A stretch of 64,000 nt of DNA, taken from the NCBI GenBank assembly GCA_023313575.1, contig JAJTTP010000004.1, positions 434,001 through 498,000 on the forward strand, in the 5' to 3' direction. A program made the position numbers and the translations under genes. Positions 1-12,511 of the stretch are shown here, piece after piece. Origin of the DNA: Eutypella sp. D-1. Taxonomy: Eukaryota > Ascomycota > Sordariomycetes > Xylariales > Diatrypaceae. Below the pieces are notes generated by a model, which saw only the letters and a list, made by a program, of their open reading frames with translations, ran no database searches and had not been told where the DNA came from. The first letter of the stretch is position 1, and every line of letters starts with the position of its first letter.

Positions 1-1066
1 CGGCGGTAGGCCTGGACCGATGCCATTCGATGGTCAGTGGCAGCGCACAGCTGGACCCAGACGTCCAGACATTCTTGCGGGCCGCCTTTGGCAACTTCTT
101 CGCCCAGGGTTACGGTCTTACCGAATCATACGCGGTTGCCTCGTTCCAAGTGCGTGGCGACTTCTCGACAGGCAACATCGGAGCGCCGGCAGCCAGTTGC
201 GAGGTCTGCCTGGAATCCGCGCCAGACCTCGAGTACCTCGTCACGGACAAGCCTCGACCCCGCGGGGAGCTCTTGCTCAGAGGCCCCGCCATCTTCCGGG
301 AATACTACAAGAATGAGACGGAGACGACGAAAGCCCTCGAGGCGGACGGGTGGTTCCACACGGGCGACATCGCGGAGATCGACGAGCTGGGGCGCATCAA
401 GATCATCGACCGGAAGAAGAACGTTCTTAAGCTGTCGCAGGGCGAGTACATCTCACCGGAGCGGATCGAGAACGTGTACATGGGCAGCTCGAACCTGGTG
501 GCGATGGCCTACGTGCACGGCGACCCGAGCCAGTCGACGCTGGTGGGGATCTTCGGCGTGGATCCCGTCACGTTCGCGCCGTTCGCCAGCAAGATCCTCA
601 AGAAGCCCGTCGCGGCGGACGACCTCGAGGCCGTGAAGGCCGCGGGCCGGGACCTCCAGGTCCGCAAGGCCTTCGTGCGCCACCTCGACGTCATCGGCAA
701 GAAGCACAAGTTCAACGGCTTCGAGAGGGTCCGCAACGTCCTCCTGGACATCGAACCCTTCACTATCGATAACGAGCTGCTAACTCCGACGTAAGTGGAC
801 CCCCCTGAATAAACGCTTGTGAACCGAAGCCCCCTCCCTAAACCCATCATGACATACCCTGGAGAACGTGCTTTTCTTCTTAACCCAACCGTTCCTATTT
901 CTATCCCATCATCTTGGCGTGACGTAATGGAAACTAATTCGTTCTTTTTATATATCTTAGTTTAAAATTAAAGAGGCCGCAAACCGCGAGGAAGTTTAAG
1001 GCGGAGATCGAACAGCTATACGAGGAGGTTAACGCCGAGACCGCTGACGTTAAGCCGAAGCTATAA
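1..1066 (+). CDS. Long-chain acyl-CoA synthetase (fatty-acid CoA ligase), 3' part only
   Basis: Activates long-chain fatty acids to acyl-CoA through an acyl-AMP intermediate. The gene enters from the left edge, so its start lies outside the window. Exon 1 is read with codons starting at base 3 and runs to 790; an intron with donor GTAAGT (791-960) follows, and the last exon is 961-1066. The join restores the C-terminus typical of fungal family members (LLTPTLKLKRPQ), which fixes the splice site; without it the frame would stop at 792. Visible motifs are the adenylate-forming motif QGYGLTE, the GWFHTGDIAEID segment with the conserved Asp, and the KLSQGEYISPERIE segment near the catalytic lysine region. 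The final exon is unusually rich in TpA codons (GTT, TTA, CTA) next to the AT-rich block downstream. Family assignment is firm; which FAA paralogue it is cannot be told from the C-terminal part. Confidence 0.93.
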
Positions 1067-1508
1067 AAGAACCTACTTAAGACCGAGATGTTACCGTCGC
1101 TGCCGCCGCCGGGTTAGTCGGTCAAGGTTTCTTTATATAACTTGTAAATAGCTATTCTTTTTCGATCGATTATAACAATTATATAAAATTTATATAAATA
1201 TAAAATGTGTATATATTATTATTTTATGTAAATGTTAAAATAACCATTGTTTTTTTAAAATTATAATTATTATTAATTATTTTTAAATAATATTATTTAG
1301 ATATAAAATTATAATAAATAAAGCTTTAAATATTATATTAAATATAAAGTTTTAAAATAAAACGTTTTAACCTTAAATAATTTAAGCCCCCGCTTTAATT
1401 TTGTTTATAACTAACTTTTTAAGTAAAAACCGGTTACCGGAACCTATTTTTTATAATATAACTACCGTTAACGACGCGATTTTGATTTTGATTTTTTTCC
1501 TTTTTATT
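1067..1508. other. AT-rich, TpA-rich intergenic block
   Basis: The stretch from about 1140 to 1400 is almost pure A/T with very many TpA steps and few CpA, unlike the GC-rich coding DNA on both sides. It contains no credible open frame. The pattern resembles DNA exposed to repeat-induced point mutation, or an AT-rich terminator/promoter spacer between the acyl-CoA synthetase and the WD40 gene. Nothing else could be recognised. Confidence 0.5.
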
Positions 1509-4500
1509 ATGGCGCGTCAGACAATTATCGATCTCACTTTAACCGATGATAGCAACGACGATGGCGGTAATAGCCGCGGCGGTGGCAGCGGTGGTGGTGA
1601 TATCCCCGTGATACCTACCCCATACAAGGCCAAGACCAGCTATCTTCCTTCACGCACCCGCACATACTCGCTCACTCCTGCAATAAACGACATCGCGGGC
1701 CTTAACGGCGACGGAGGAGGTCATCATAATCATAATCATCATCATGAAGGAGGAGAAACCAGACCGAACAAGCGGCGAAAGGTCAACGACGCGTCCGCCA
1801 CTACGCCGAGCGGCGGTAAGGAAGCCACGGCCGGCATCGACCGGCAGTCCTTGATGCGATGTCTGGAACGACAGGTGATACCGCATCTGGACAAGGCGCT
1901 GGATCGACTACCGCAGAACGTCTACGACGCGAGAAAGCTGGGCAAGAAGATCATCGGGCAGGTGGCGGACCGGGACCTCGAGTACCAGTTCCGTCGCGGG
2001 GAGGGACGCCTCGCTGATGATGTCGAGGCACGCGTCGCTACGCGTATACAGCGTCTCGTGAATGAATCTATCGCGGATCCTGTGAGTATTCCTTCTTATC
2101 TTTTATTACATTCTATCTTTTGGGGACGGGGGTTTTCTAACGCGAAGCTATGTAGCAATATCGACTTTCCTCCACCTTATCTCCTGCTCCTGCCCATCCT
2201 CAACCCGCGTTCACCACCGCTGCCACCAGAACCCTGCTGAATCAGTCGAGTGCCGCGGCGGCTGTCCCCATCCCCTCGATCGAAAATGGACGCTTCGAAA
2301 GAGCGGGTGATGAACAATATGGGGAGGGCCTTAACCTGCTGGTTAAGACTGAAGACGACGACGATGATGGCTACGATAAACTCAGAGAAGTCCCGGCACC
2401 GCTGCCGCCTATCGACCCGCCACCGCCACAAGCGAGGGCGAAGAAGCGCGTAATGCAGCTCGGTGGGCAATGGAACAGACAAGCCAAATCGGAATCGAGT
2501 TCTACGGCATTAACGGTCACGGGCAAAGGCAAGGGAAAAGAGAAGGGCAAGGGCAAGGAGACGGACGTAGGCGTGGGCAAGGGCAACCTATGGTTTGGCT
2601 TATCTTCGCGGCCGTACATCCGCTTCCCTGACCGCCAGCTCATCATGGCCGGTATCAACAGCAACAACAACAGCAGCAGCAGCAGCAGCACTAAGAGCCT
2701 GGCTCGCCTGGGCCCAGACCGGCCAAGTGTCATCCACGTCGACTTCACCGAGGACGAGATAAAGTATCTTCGCTTCTTGGCTCGGACCTGTTACGGCCAG
2801 GACCCCACGAGGCCCCGGGGCTACCTACGGGATTTGCGTCATCTCCTAAAAAAAGACAGTGATCGTACGCTCCGTCGTCGCATCCTTCGTCTTGTTCAGG
2901 AAGGCTACGCGAATCTGCAGACACCACCCCCTCCTGCCCTCTTAATACGGTCCGTGGACGACGTCGCCAACTATCTCTCTGACCTGGTCCCAAATAGGAC
3001 CCATTCCCAGCCCAAAGTGTTAAGCCTAGAGCGGCGGGATGATTGCGATAGGCGACGTGATGTCGTCCCTTCGGTGCTACTGGCCAGGGAGGTTGGTGGG
3101 AACCGCCCCCTTCATAAGCGGGTATATACAAACTTCACAGTGGCCCTCAAGACGAACCGCGAGGACGCTTTGCAGCCGAGAGTCGAATGGACAGGCTGTG
3201 CTGGGGATATCACGACGATCAGCTGGCTGTCGAACACCCACTTCGTATGCGGTACTACCACCCACTCCGACTCGCACAATCAACAGTATAACAAGCCAGG
3301 CAACCTACTCCTTGGCTCGACGACGGCAAAGACTCTCCGCGCATACCCCGACCATAGGATCGTCCGTCCTATCGTGGAACGGGGCGAGAACGCCCTCGAT
3401 TCTATGCGAGAAAGCCAGGACCCCTGGCTCTTCACTTCTGTCGTGTCATCCGATTACGAGCCCACTAACGATCTCGCCTTTACATCCAGCTTCGACAAGA
3501 CCGTCAAAGTATGGAAGCTCGGAGGCGATGGGATGTCGCTCGTGGGAACGTGGTATCACGACGGCCGCGTGAACTTCGTCGTGGCGTCTGCACACCCCCT
3601 GGGCATGGTTGCGACAGCCGCCGATGTACCCACTGACGCCGTGCGCGTGTACCACGTGCAGTCGCAGACGGACGACATCTCCTCCAGCCGCTTCGACTCG
3701 TACTCCTGCACACGCGTCCACGACGAGAGCGATACGCCGTCGGACAAATGGGCGTACTTCCCCGCGACCATCCGCTGGGGTCTGGCACCGGAGACGCGAC
3801 ATCTGCTCCTCATCGGGTATTCGCCGCGGAGTCTCAGCGACGAGGAAGACGGCATCCCGGAGGACAAGCGACAGACGGGCGAGCTGTGCCTCTGGGATAC
3901 GATCACCCGGACCCAGGTCAAGGTCAACAGCGCGGCCACGCGCAACGTGTTCGAGGTGGTGTGGCACCCGTGGAAGGCGTCCTTTGCCGCGGCGACTACG
4001 GCCTCGGGTCTCGAGATCGAGGGCAATAAGGGGAATATCAATACCCAGATCCGCATCTTCAAGTTGTCGGAGGGCGGCGCCGGCGGCGCCTATACGGCCA
4101 TCAAGACCCTCGACTGTTCCGCCGTCGACATCAACGAGATCTCTATCCGGTAATTCGCTTCTGTTGGATATCCCCCTGCCCCGGCCGACTGACCTATGTA
4201 ATGAGACGAGTTACTAACATAGTTGGGGGGTTGAAAACAAAACAGGCCGAATAGTTGGAATTACAGCTACGTCACAGCCAGCTGTACAGACGGCAACGTC
4301 TACGTATGGGACACATCGCAGGACGACCTGCCGATGTGCGTGCTACGACACGGCGAGCCCGTCGAGGAGCTGCTCGGCGAGCGGGAACAGGAGGACGTCG
4401 GCGTCAAGTTCACGGCGTGGGGCACGACCGCAGATCGGCTGTATACGGGCTCGTCCGACGGCGTGGTGAAAGTCTGGAACGTCCGCCACGGCAACGCCGT

Positions 4501-5344
4501 CCTTGTGAAGAACCTCGTCGAGGCCTCCGGCCCCATCATCTGCGGCGCTTTTTCCCCCGACTTCACTAAGCTCGCCGTCGGCGACGGCACAGGCAGGGTG
4601 TACCTCATGACGTTGGACGAGGAAGAGGAAAAGGACGAGGCCGCCGCCACGTCGACGACCGTGTCGTCCGGGGCCCTAGACTCTTCTGCCTTTTTAAAAT
4701 TAGGCGGGAAGCAGATCCGTCGACCTCGCCCTATCATCCCGCACCCGGAAGTTCCGCCGCCAGGGGACGATAACTCCGCGGCATCAGCAACAGCAGCAGC
4801 AGAAACCGCGACGTCGGAACTCCTATACCCCGGCCAAGAGCGGGCCCGCGAGTATCTGCGAAACGGCGAGCTGGTGCTGCATCCAGACCTGGGCATCGGC
4901 GCCGTCCAAGGGCCGAACTACGCGCAAACAGGGCTTTTCCGCGCCGAGGCGCACGCCGGCGGCGACCCGAGCCAGCCGCTCGTTGCGGCGTTTGAGGTTC
5001 AGCAGCAGCGTCCGGGATATACCGCCGCGCCTCAACAGCTACAGCGGCGACAGCAAAGTGTGTTTGATTTTAGCGGGAGTGTGGTAAACCCGGAAGGAAA
5101 TAGCAAAAGATTGACTAATGCGGCAGCGGCCTGGGCATCGGCAGCGGCAGCGGCATTATTATATAGATATCATCAAAAGGCATGGTGGCGAAATCTCCAC
5201 CGGGAGAATATTAGTCTTGATCAGGAGGTCACAGATTTTTTGCCCGCGGCTACGCGGATGCAGCTGGTAATAGACGGCGCCGACCCGGATATGCTAGATA
5301 ATTACGCTACGGCGGACTACGGCTTTAGCTACGAAGAGGATTAA
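1509..5344 (+). CDS. Large WD40-repeat protein with disordered N-terminus
   Basis: Exons 1509-2081, 2156-4149 and 4246-5344 give 1221 residues. The joins are set by GTGAGT and GTAATT donors, a TTACTAAC branch site (about 4211) and uninterrupted frame. The start at 1509 (MARQTIIDLTLTDD) is preferred over an in-frame ATG at 1401, because the upstream residues come from AT-rich non-coding-like DNA. The N-terminal third is low complexity: Gly/Ser, a His/Asn run, basic NKRRKV, Lys-Gly repeats and a Ser run. IDLTLTDD at residues 6-13 resembles a SUMO-interacting motif. The C-terminal half carries WD40-type strands such as DKTVKVWKL, DGNVYVWD and GVVKVWNVRHG, so it should form a beta-propeller scaffold. 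A specific function is not recognisable. The basic tracts and SIM-like motif suggest a nuclear role, which is inference. It is flanked by AT-rich DNA on both sides. Confidence 0.82.
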
Positions 5345-6669
5345 TATAAATAAAATAAACAAGTTTTTAAAAAAAAAAAATACTATTAATTAATTTAAAC
5401 GCTTTTGCTTTAAAAGTAAGCTAAATATTATTTATTATTTATTACAGGGTAAGTTTTATAACTACTTAGCAGTTTAATTTTTTATTTTAACATTACTTTT
5501 ATCTTACGCGCGCTATAAGGAGTAACCGAGCTAATAGGAATAATCCGAACATATTAAATCCCGCCAACCTTATAAAGGACAAGCTAAACAAAAAGGGAGG
5601 GAGAGTAATACGGACAGATAAGGAGCAGTTGCTTCGATAACCGTTAAGATGGAAAGAAAATCGCAAGCAAACAAATAGACGCAAAGACATCTGGAAAGTC
5701 GGGTCCTTTCTTAGCTATTTTAAAAAGGGCAGCAGCATAGACGGTATCAGTGCTGCTGCCCCCCCCCTTCCGGCTATTATGAGAGTCTGGATCCTGGCCT
5801 ACGGCAAAGGAATTCCAAGGCCTCTAACGTTACAAATCGAGAAGTGCGTAGGTGGTCGTTACGTTACACTACCTGGGACTGCGAGGACCTTTACCAGGGA
5901 CTTCAAAATGATTACGAAGTAAGACGATAAGATGGCTACGTAGGCCAATTGAAATCAAAGGAAATCAAAAACAAGCCGATAACATTTCATATGGGTAGGT
6001 AAAGGTTCTTGAATTCCATGTGACTTACGGTACGGCCAGTCCTCCTGGGATATCTTCCAGAGGAGTGGGTCCTATGGGCTGGCTGTTTTAGGTCACCTTG
6101 GTAACACCGGCGCCGAGTGGACGGGCAGGCGATTGTAAGATACCCGTCCTTATTAAGACCTCAAGGTTTTCAAAATATATATATTCTAATGTTCTTTTAC
6201 GTGTGTTCGGGTTCCTCTTCGGGGGAGTAATGCTTTCAAGGGTGCCTGCCTCCTTTTCCCTAACATTTATTACATACATACGTTACCCCCTTAACGCTAC
6301 CAGCCCCTACTTTAACATAACCTTTAGGATTAGAAATAGGAAAACGGCGACATGGGGCTTCGGTCGAACTGGAATCTTTATGGATGATTTAAGTTTAAAG
6401 TTTAAAAAAGATGTTGTGATTTTCGTATTTTCCGCCATTAAGAGGTGTAAAACCAAAAAAGCTCGAAACGGTAGACGAGTTCGTAGAACGTACGGGGAAC
6501 CTTGACGGACGAATATAGACACACACACAGACACATAACAGGCATTGCCACATGTGGGAGATACGTACACTGCAAATATACCAGACATTGATTGATGGGA
6601 TTACCCTTTTCCCCCATGGAATCCGTCACAACACCGGTTTCCGCGCCAGAAAATACACCGAACGCCTGA
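5345..6669. other. Gene-free intergenic region, AT-rich at its left end
   Basis: The first 170 bases repeat the TpA-rich composition seen at 1140-1400, so the WD40 gene is bracketed by AT-rich DNA. The rest holds only short frames without codon structure or family resemblance (for example 6098-6505). It contains the 3' flanks of two convergent genes. No RNA gene or mobile element was recognised. Confidence 0.5.
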
Positions 6670-7751
6670 CTAATGCTTCGCAGTAACCTTGTCTCCCGTC
6701 AACTTCTCAACGTAGCTCTTGGCCCTGTAGTGTGACGAGTCGTTAGCAGCTATTTCAAAAAGAAGGGAAGAAAAGGGGGGAAACTCCAAAGGGAGCAAAA
6801 ACATCAAAGTAGGCGGGTAGGAACGAGGGCTTTTGGCAAGGGCAGGGGAGACAACGCAGGAGAAACTCACATATCACCCAGGGCGACCATGCAGACGGTC
6901 TGCCAGACGCCGAGACCGATACGGGGAGCGACGCCGCGGTAGAGGCCCTTGAGGCCGTTGGTCTCGTAGATGTAGCGGGCGGTGTTGCCGACGGTCATCT
7001 TCTTGGGGCGGTTGGGATCGACCTTCTTGCTCTGCATCTCGACGCGGATGACCTCGATGGGCTGGTTCCAGGCGGAGAGGCCGCCGCCGAGGGTGGAGGC
7101 GAGGATCTTCTCGGCGGCGTTGAGCTTCTCGCCGTGCTCCTTGCCCGTGCTGCGGCGGATCCCCTGCTCGGCGAGGCGCGAGAGCCCGAAGCGCGAGCCC
7201 CAGTTGGTCATCTGGCGGATGGCGACGGCGTTGACGCCCTTGTTGATGCCGCGGATGCCCTCGCGGCGGTAGATGTCCATGAAGGTGGCGAAGGTGCTGG
7301 GAGGTTTGACACCGGAGGCGGCGATCTTGTGCTGGGTGATCTCGACGGTCTTCATGCAGGTGCAGAAGCCCATGGTGGCGTAGGCCTGGGCGACGCCGCC
7401 GGTGACGCCGCCGACGATGCCGCCGCCGAACTCAGAGGCGCCGGCGACGCGGGCGTAGTACTCGGCCTCGGAGGCGACGAAGAGCAGGACGGCGCCCTTG
7501 GTGGAGGCCTCGATCCAGGCCCAAGGGATCAAGCCCTGGTAGAAGCCGAGCGGTCCCCCGCGGCCCCAGACGTGGCGCAGCGCGGACCCGAACCCGAGCT
7601 CCCGCTGGCTCGCCATCGTCGTCTTGACCACCTCTAGGGGTTGGCCCAGGGTCGTCACCTCGAACAGGTTCAGCGACGCGCCCAGGAGCAGGTTGCTGAA
7701 CTTGATCGGCTTCTTCTCGATCTGCGGCGGTGTCGTGGCGGTGGACGACAT
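6670..7751 (-). CDS. YHM2: Mitochondrial citrate/2-oxoglutarate carrier (Yhm2-type)
   Basis: Inner-membrane carrier of the SLC25 family that exchanges citrate for oxoglutarate, feeding cytosolic citrate and NADPH metabolism. Exon 1 is 7751-6871; an intron with donor GTGAGT, branch GCTAAC and acceptor ACAG (6870-6725) separates a short last exon, 6724-6670. The junction codon is ATG (Met), giving the C-terminus GDMAKSYVEKLTGDKV. The 311 residues fit the usual length (about 310-315). The N-terminal motif FEVTTLGQPLEVVKTTM is the characteristic Yhm2 version of the first carrier signature; the third repeat has QPIEVIRVEMQ. The opening sequence is preceded by a C/T-rich leader. Its nearest neighbour on the same strand is mitochondrial citrate synthase, whose product it transports. 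Confidence 0.93.
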
Positions 7752-10700
7752 GATGGGCTAACGGGGTGGGTAAGACGGGGCGCTCTAGAAACTCTTGCGC
7801 GGGAGGGAAGGGGGCCTGACCAAGGCAATCGGGTGCTTCGTCGCTGGGATGATGGTTTGTCTGGGTAAAAAGGGGGGTAAGGGGTCGAGGAGGACCTGCT
7901 TGGCTTGAGGCTTGAAAGGGCGAGACCACGAAGGGGAGGATCGGGGAAGGGTTGTAGAGAGTGATGTGTGAAGATAAAAATATGTTGTAACGTCAAAAAA
8001 TTGGGGGGGGGGGCAGGGGAGAGAGAGAGAGAGAGGAGATCGTGAAAGTTTACTCGGGGTCTTTGATCTCACATGAAATTACGAAAGTACCGTAAGTAGA
8101 TCTTTGGGGGAAGGGGTGCTTTGGGGGGAAAAAGGTGGATCCACAGCTGAGCTAAGATAGTGCACTACTACTAACTCACTACAAGACAACTGTTGATTGA
8201 ATTGCAAGCCTCCCGACAGGATGGACTCAGCGCTCAGGGCTGGGGCTGGGTTAGACCGGGATAACTTTGTGAGAAGAAAGCGGATTATCTAATAATGCGC
8301 TTATTTCGGGTAAGGTCGGGGTTAGGTTCTCCGGCAAAGTTACACCGTTGTATACCAACATTGAACCTCTATTTAAGGTCAAGGTTACGGGCAAGTTCGT
8401 TGTATATACGAAGTAACTAACTACATACCTGCTGTTCGACCCTTTGCGGGACCCTTCCTTCAGCCAGCTCAAATGTTGAGTCCCCCCCAATTGTTTGTGT
8501 CCACCGAGTACGTAGGTAAGTAGTAAGTACAACTCACAACTTTGGGATTTCCAAGGTTGGATGAATTGGCTCTACTTAGTGGATAGGTAAGACAGAGGCC
8601 GTTCGAAGTAACTTGTTGTTGTTGTTGTTCGATATATACTTTAGTATACCTAATTTATATATATAATAATAATAAAATGAAATGTAAAATGTACTCCTCG
8701 CATCGCATGTAGAGGGGAGGAGGGGAAGAGAGTGCAAGTAGCGAGCAGCAGCCTCGCAGGATTTCTTTTTTTGCACGATATGTAGCCCTCTCCACGGATG
8801 GGGAAACCGGGTAACTGAACCAGTAATTATGTACCTAGGTACGGTACGTTACGGAATAAAATATCCCACACACTACACTGCCTACAACTTTACATGTGAC
8901 ATTCGGGACAGGGACGAAAACGAAAATCAATCACTGGTGGAGGAGGAGGTGGTGGTGCTACGCTACATACATAGTACGCTGCTACTGCTGCCGCTGCATA
9001 CCTTCACTTAATCCGACCATGTAGGTACATAAGTAGTACATAAACGGAATATCCTGGGCTTATCCATGAGATAACGGACCCGACAGGGGTTATAACACCT
9101 TAATAAGGCGCCAGCCCGCTCGCTCAGCAGTTGGATCAGCAAAAAGGACGCCAAGACCCCACGTTTCCCCGTGGGACTCGAGACTGTTGAGAAAAAACCA
9201 AAAGGCCAAAAAAAACCAGGCCCAGGGTGGACTGGCGCAGGCTGGCAGGCTAGGCTGGCAGGCTGGGCTGGCTTGCCCACACACTCTTTTAAACGTACAT
9301 ATGTACTTGTCAATTTGTCAACTTGTATGTAAGACGAAAGGTCCGCGCTCGGTCCGGATATCCCCAATGTTTTTTTCCCTGGTTTCCCGAGTACAGGAGG
9401 ATGTCCCTGTCTCTCCTCAGCTGGCTCACCCTGCCTTTCCGTGATCCTAGGCTGGGTTTACTTCATTTATTTTTCACCTTGCCTAAGCTCTACATAGCAA
9501 TTCTATGTGCCTATTATAGTGTAGTGTAGGCACATAAGGGGCGGTCAAAAAAACAACAACACAAAAAGACAACCTCCTTATAGCCTTCCCCAGGGGTATG
9601 CATATATGCATGTAAGAGACACGCCCGCTGAGGAAAATTGTTAGAGTAGGAAGTTAGAGAGGGATCCAATAGTCCCGAGAATGCAGGAGGCTTGGCGGAT
9701 ATTGACATCGCCCGTCCGTCATTGTCTTTCTCATTTCATGTGCGGCGTGCATACACAGATTAGATAGCAATCCCATACATACATCCGAAACCATCAAGTA
9801 TATCTATACCATAAGCAATCATACCTACCATTATAAGGCTTTGCCAAAGCTCCAGGTCGCCCGCCCGACCCTATGGGGACCATCTATAGAAAAAAGAAGA
9901 AAGAAAAAAAAGGCTTCGGCCCGGCCACCATTCATTCAATTTGAGTGAGTTGTTGACTTGGCATACGTATTTGAGATATATAGCCAGCTAAACTAAACCC
10001 ACATATCAAAAGGAAGAGAGAGGAGAGGTGTTTATGTACGTACGCGAGAGAGAGAGAGAGAGTGTGTGTGTGTGGTGAGGTAAGTAAGTAAGGTAGTCCT
10101 TTCACCCGACCTTGGCACCGCGACCGACCGACCGAATACCGACGTCGGGGAAAACCCCCCCCCTTGCCTGGGTCTTGGGGGCTCGGCTGCCCGGACATAT
10201 GGCGCAACCAACCAACCAACCACTTCCCACCCCTTTTCTATGTATGTATGTATGTATGTATGTATGTATGTATGTATGAAACGTGGGCGTTCTGCTATGT
10301 ACGCCCGTGGTCGTTGTATGCTGATGTGACACGGCGTGGATACGAGGGCAGGCGTGCTTGTCTTGCGAGATCCAAGACCCGGGGCGTGGCGTGGCGTGGC
10401 AAGTAGGCAGGCAGGCAGGCAGGCAGTATCGTAGGACTTCAAAGCAGGGAAAGCCTATTCCAAGTAAAGGCCGGCAAGCAAAAGAGCAGAGTATGGGAAG
10501 ATTGGGACTAGAATTAGCTGGCAAAGTAGAAGAGCATGGGATTTTTCTTTTGGAGACACGATTCATGGAAAATATATATCTATTGTTACATTTTACAAAG
10601 CGCAGACGGTGGTATCAAAGAAAAAGACGAAGAGCTCCTTCTATAACGATCTCCCCTTTTCCCCTTGTTTTTTTGATACAATCATCATCCATGCTTTAAT

Positions 10701-10845
10701 TCCTCCGCTGAAACCCCCCCTTTCCCCCTTTTTCCTTCCCCCATCCCCTGTCCCCTCGTTTCCGGTTATGTTACTCGTGAGATCGTCTATTTCTTGTACA
10801 ACGTCTGTCCGTGGCGATCTCGCCACGTTCTCTCTCCTATTTAAT
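7752..10845. other. 3.1-kb intergenic region with microsatellites
   Basis: No gene is supported. The first 300 bases are the C/T-rich (on the minus strand) leader and promoter of the citrate carrier. Further along are simple repeats: GA then TG dinucleotides (about 10045-10073), a TATG tetranucleotide run (10239-10278) and GGCA repeats (about 10404-10427). The right end is the 3' flank of citrate synthase. Confidence 0.5.
10239..10278 (+). repeat. TATG tetranucleotide microsatellite
   Basis: About ten uninterrupted TATG units. Simple slippage-prone repeat in non-coding DNA; likely length-polymorphic between strains. Confidence 0.95.
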
Positions 10846-12511
10846 TTAGGCCTTGCTGGCGATCTCCTTCCACTTGGCGGTGGAGAAGGACTTGGGGCGC
10901 TCGATGGGGGCACCGAAGGCGCGGTCGATGATGAGCTGGGGCAGGACACCAATGGCGCGGGACACGCCAAAGAGGACGGTGTAGAAGCTGGCCTCGTTCA
11001 GGCCGTAGTACTGGAGCAGGACGCCTGAGTGCGCGTCGACGTTGGGGTACGGGTTCTTGGTCTTGCCGTGCTCCGTCAGGACGCCCGGCGCGATCTTGTA
11101 CACCTGGCTGACGAGCTGGAACATCGGGTCGTCCGGCATCTTCTCCTGCGCGAACTTGCGCTGCGCCATATACCGCGGGTCCGTCTTGCGGAGGACGGCG
11201 TGGCCGTAGCCGGGCACGACGCGGCCCGAGTTCAGCGTGGACCACAGGTAGTCCGTGATAGCCTTGTCGCTGAGGTCGTTGCCAATAGCCTTCTTCATCT
11301 CGGTAAGCCAGTTCAGGACTTCCTGGTTAGCAAGACCGTGCAGGGGACCGGCGAGACCGTTCAGACCGGCGGCGAGGGACAGGAAGGGAGAGCTGAGGGC
11401 GGAGCCGACGAGGTGGGTGGTGTGGGCGCTGACGTTGCCACCCTCGTGGTCAGTGTGGATGGTCAGGTAGAGGCGCATCAGCTCAACGAAGTCGCTGTTG
11501 CTGCCGAAGCCGAGCTGGTTGGCGAAGTTGAAGCTGTAGTCCTTGTCCTTCTCGACAGCGGCGACCTTGCCTCCCTTGAAGACGTTCTGGTAGATGCGCG
11601 AGGCGATGGTGGGAAGCTTGGCGATCAGATCCATCGAGTCCTCAAAGGTGTATCCCCAGTAGTCCTTCTTGTTGATACCCTTGGCGTAGGCCTTGGCAAA
11701 GGAAGAGGTGTGCTCGAGGGCGGTAACGGCGAGGGAGAACTGGGCCATGGGGTGCAGGTCGGTAGGGCAGCGGTCGATGAGCTCCTCGACGAACTTGGGC
11801 ACATCGGATCGGGCGGCCCATTCGGCCGAGAGATCGCGAACCTGCTGCTCAGTAGGGACCTCGCCAGTCAGGAGAAGCCAGAAGATGCCTGAACCATTAG
11901 CTCTGTGAACGATGTGCTGGTAGTGTAGGATATGGAGTGCGCGTAGTCTTACCTTCAGGCAGAGGCTCCTTGCCGCCGGGAGCCTTGGGGAGGACTTCCT
12001 GGCATTCAGGGATAGTCTTGCCACGGAAACGGATACCCTCCTCGGAGTCGAGAACGGAACCTTCCCAAACGAGAGCCTTGATTCCTCGGGCACCGCCGTA
12101 GACCTGGTCAAGAGTGACCTTGTCGACGACCTTGGAGCCGTGCTCTCTGTGTTGACAATGTGAGAAAATGATTCAACGTGAAAAGGTTATATGCGATCAA
12201 GTCGTCGTGGGGGGGAAGGGGAAGGGGAAGGGGAAGGGGGAAAGGGGGAAGGCGAGGGGTTATTTGTTTGCTTACTTCCGCAGGGCCTTGATCTCCTCGA
12301 TCTTCTCGGGCAGAAGCTCGGCGAAGCGCTCCTTCAGGGTCTAGAGCAATTGGTCAGTCCCAATTACTCGTGAATCAAGTGGTGCGAGCTCTCATACCTG
12401 TGTCTTAGCCGAGTAGCACCGCGCAAAGTTAAAGGCGGTGGTGCGAGCCGTGAAACCGGAGGTTCTCGTGGCTCGCAGGGCAGCCGAGCTCATACGAAGC
12501 GTGGCAGCCAT
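10846..12511 (-). CDS. CIT1: Citrate synthase, mitochondrial
   Basis: Condenses acetyl-CoA with oxaloacetate to citrate, the entry step of the TCA cycle. Four exons on the minus strand: 12511-12398, 12340-12276, 12146-11953 and 11888-10846, giving 471 residues, the usual size for fungal mitochondrial enzymes. Residues 1-37 look like a mitochondrial presequence (Arg/Ser/Thr/Ala-rich, few acids). The catalytic triad is visible as His308 (PLHGLAN), His354 ([14 protein letters not shown]) and Asp409 (NVDAHSG). The segment [19 protein letters not shown] points to true citrate synthase rather than the related 2-methylcitrate synthase. The C-terminus ASKA is not a peroxisomal signal. Introns are 57-129 bp; the one at 12147-12275 contains a GGGAAG repeat. 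Confidence 0.97.

Noticed and set aside
6098..6505. 135-codon plus-strand frame
   Set aside because: Composition is AT-rich non-coding, no motif, no supported splice partner.
7134..7637. 167-codon plus-strand frame opposite the citrate carrier
   Set aside because: Antisense shadow of a mitochondrial carrier exon.
10239..10278. Tetranucleotide runs considered as a CRISPR-like array
   Set aside because: Uninterrupted microsatellite without spacers, in a eukaryotic genome.
11029..11892. 287-codon plus-strand frame opposite citrate synthase
   Set aside because: It lies wholly antisense to the conserved citrate synthase exon; long GC-rich coding DNA leaves the opposite strand open, and the product is Gly/Val/Asp-rich with no family motif.
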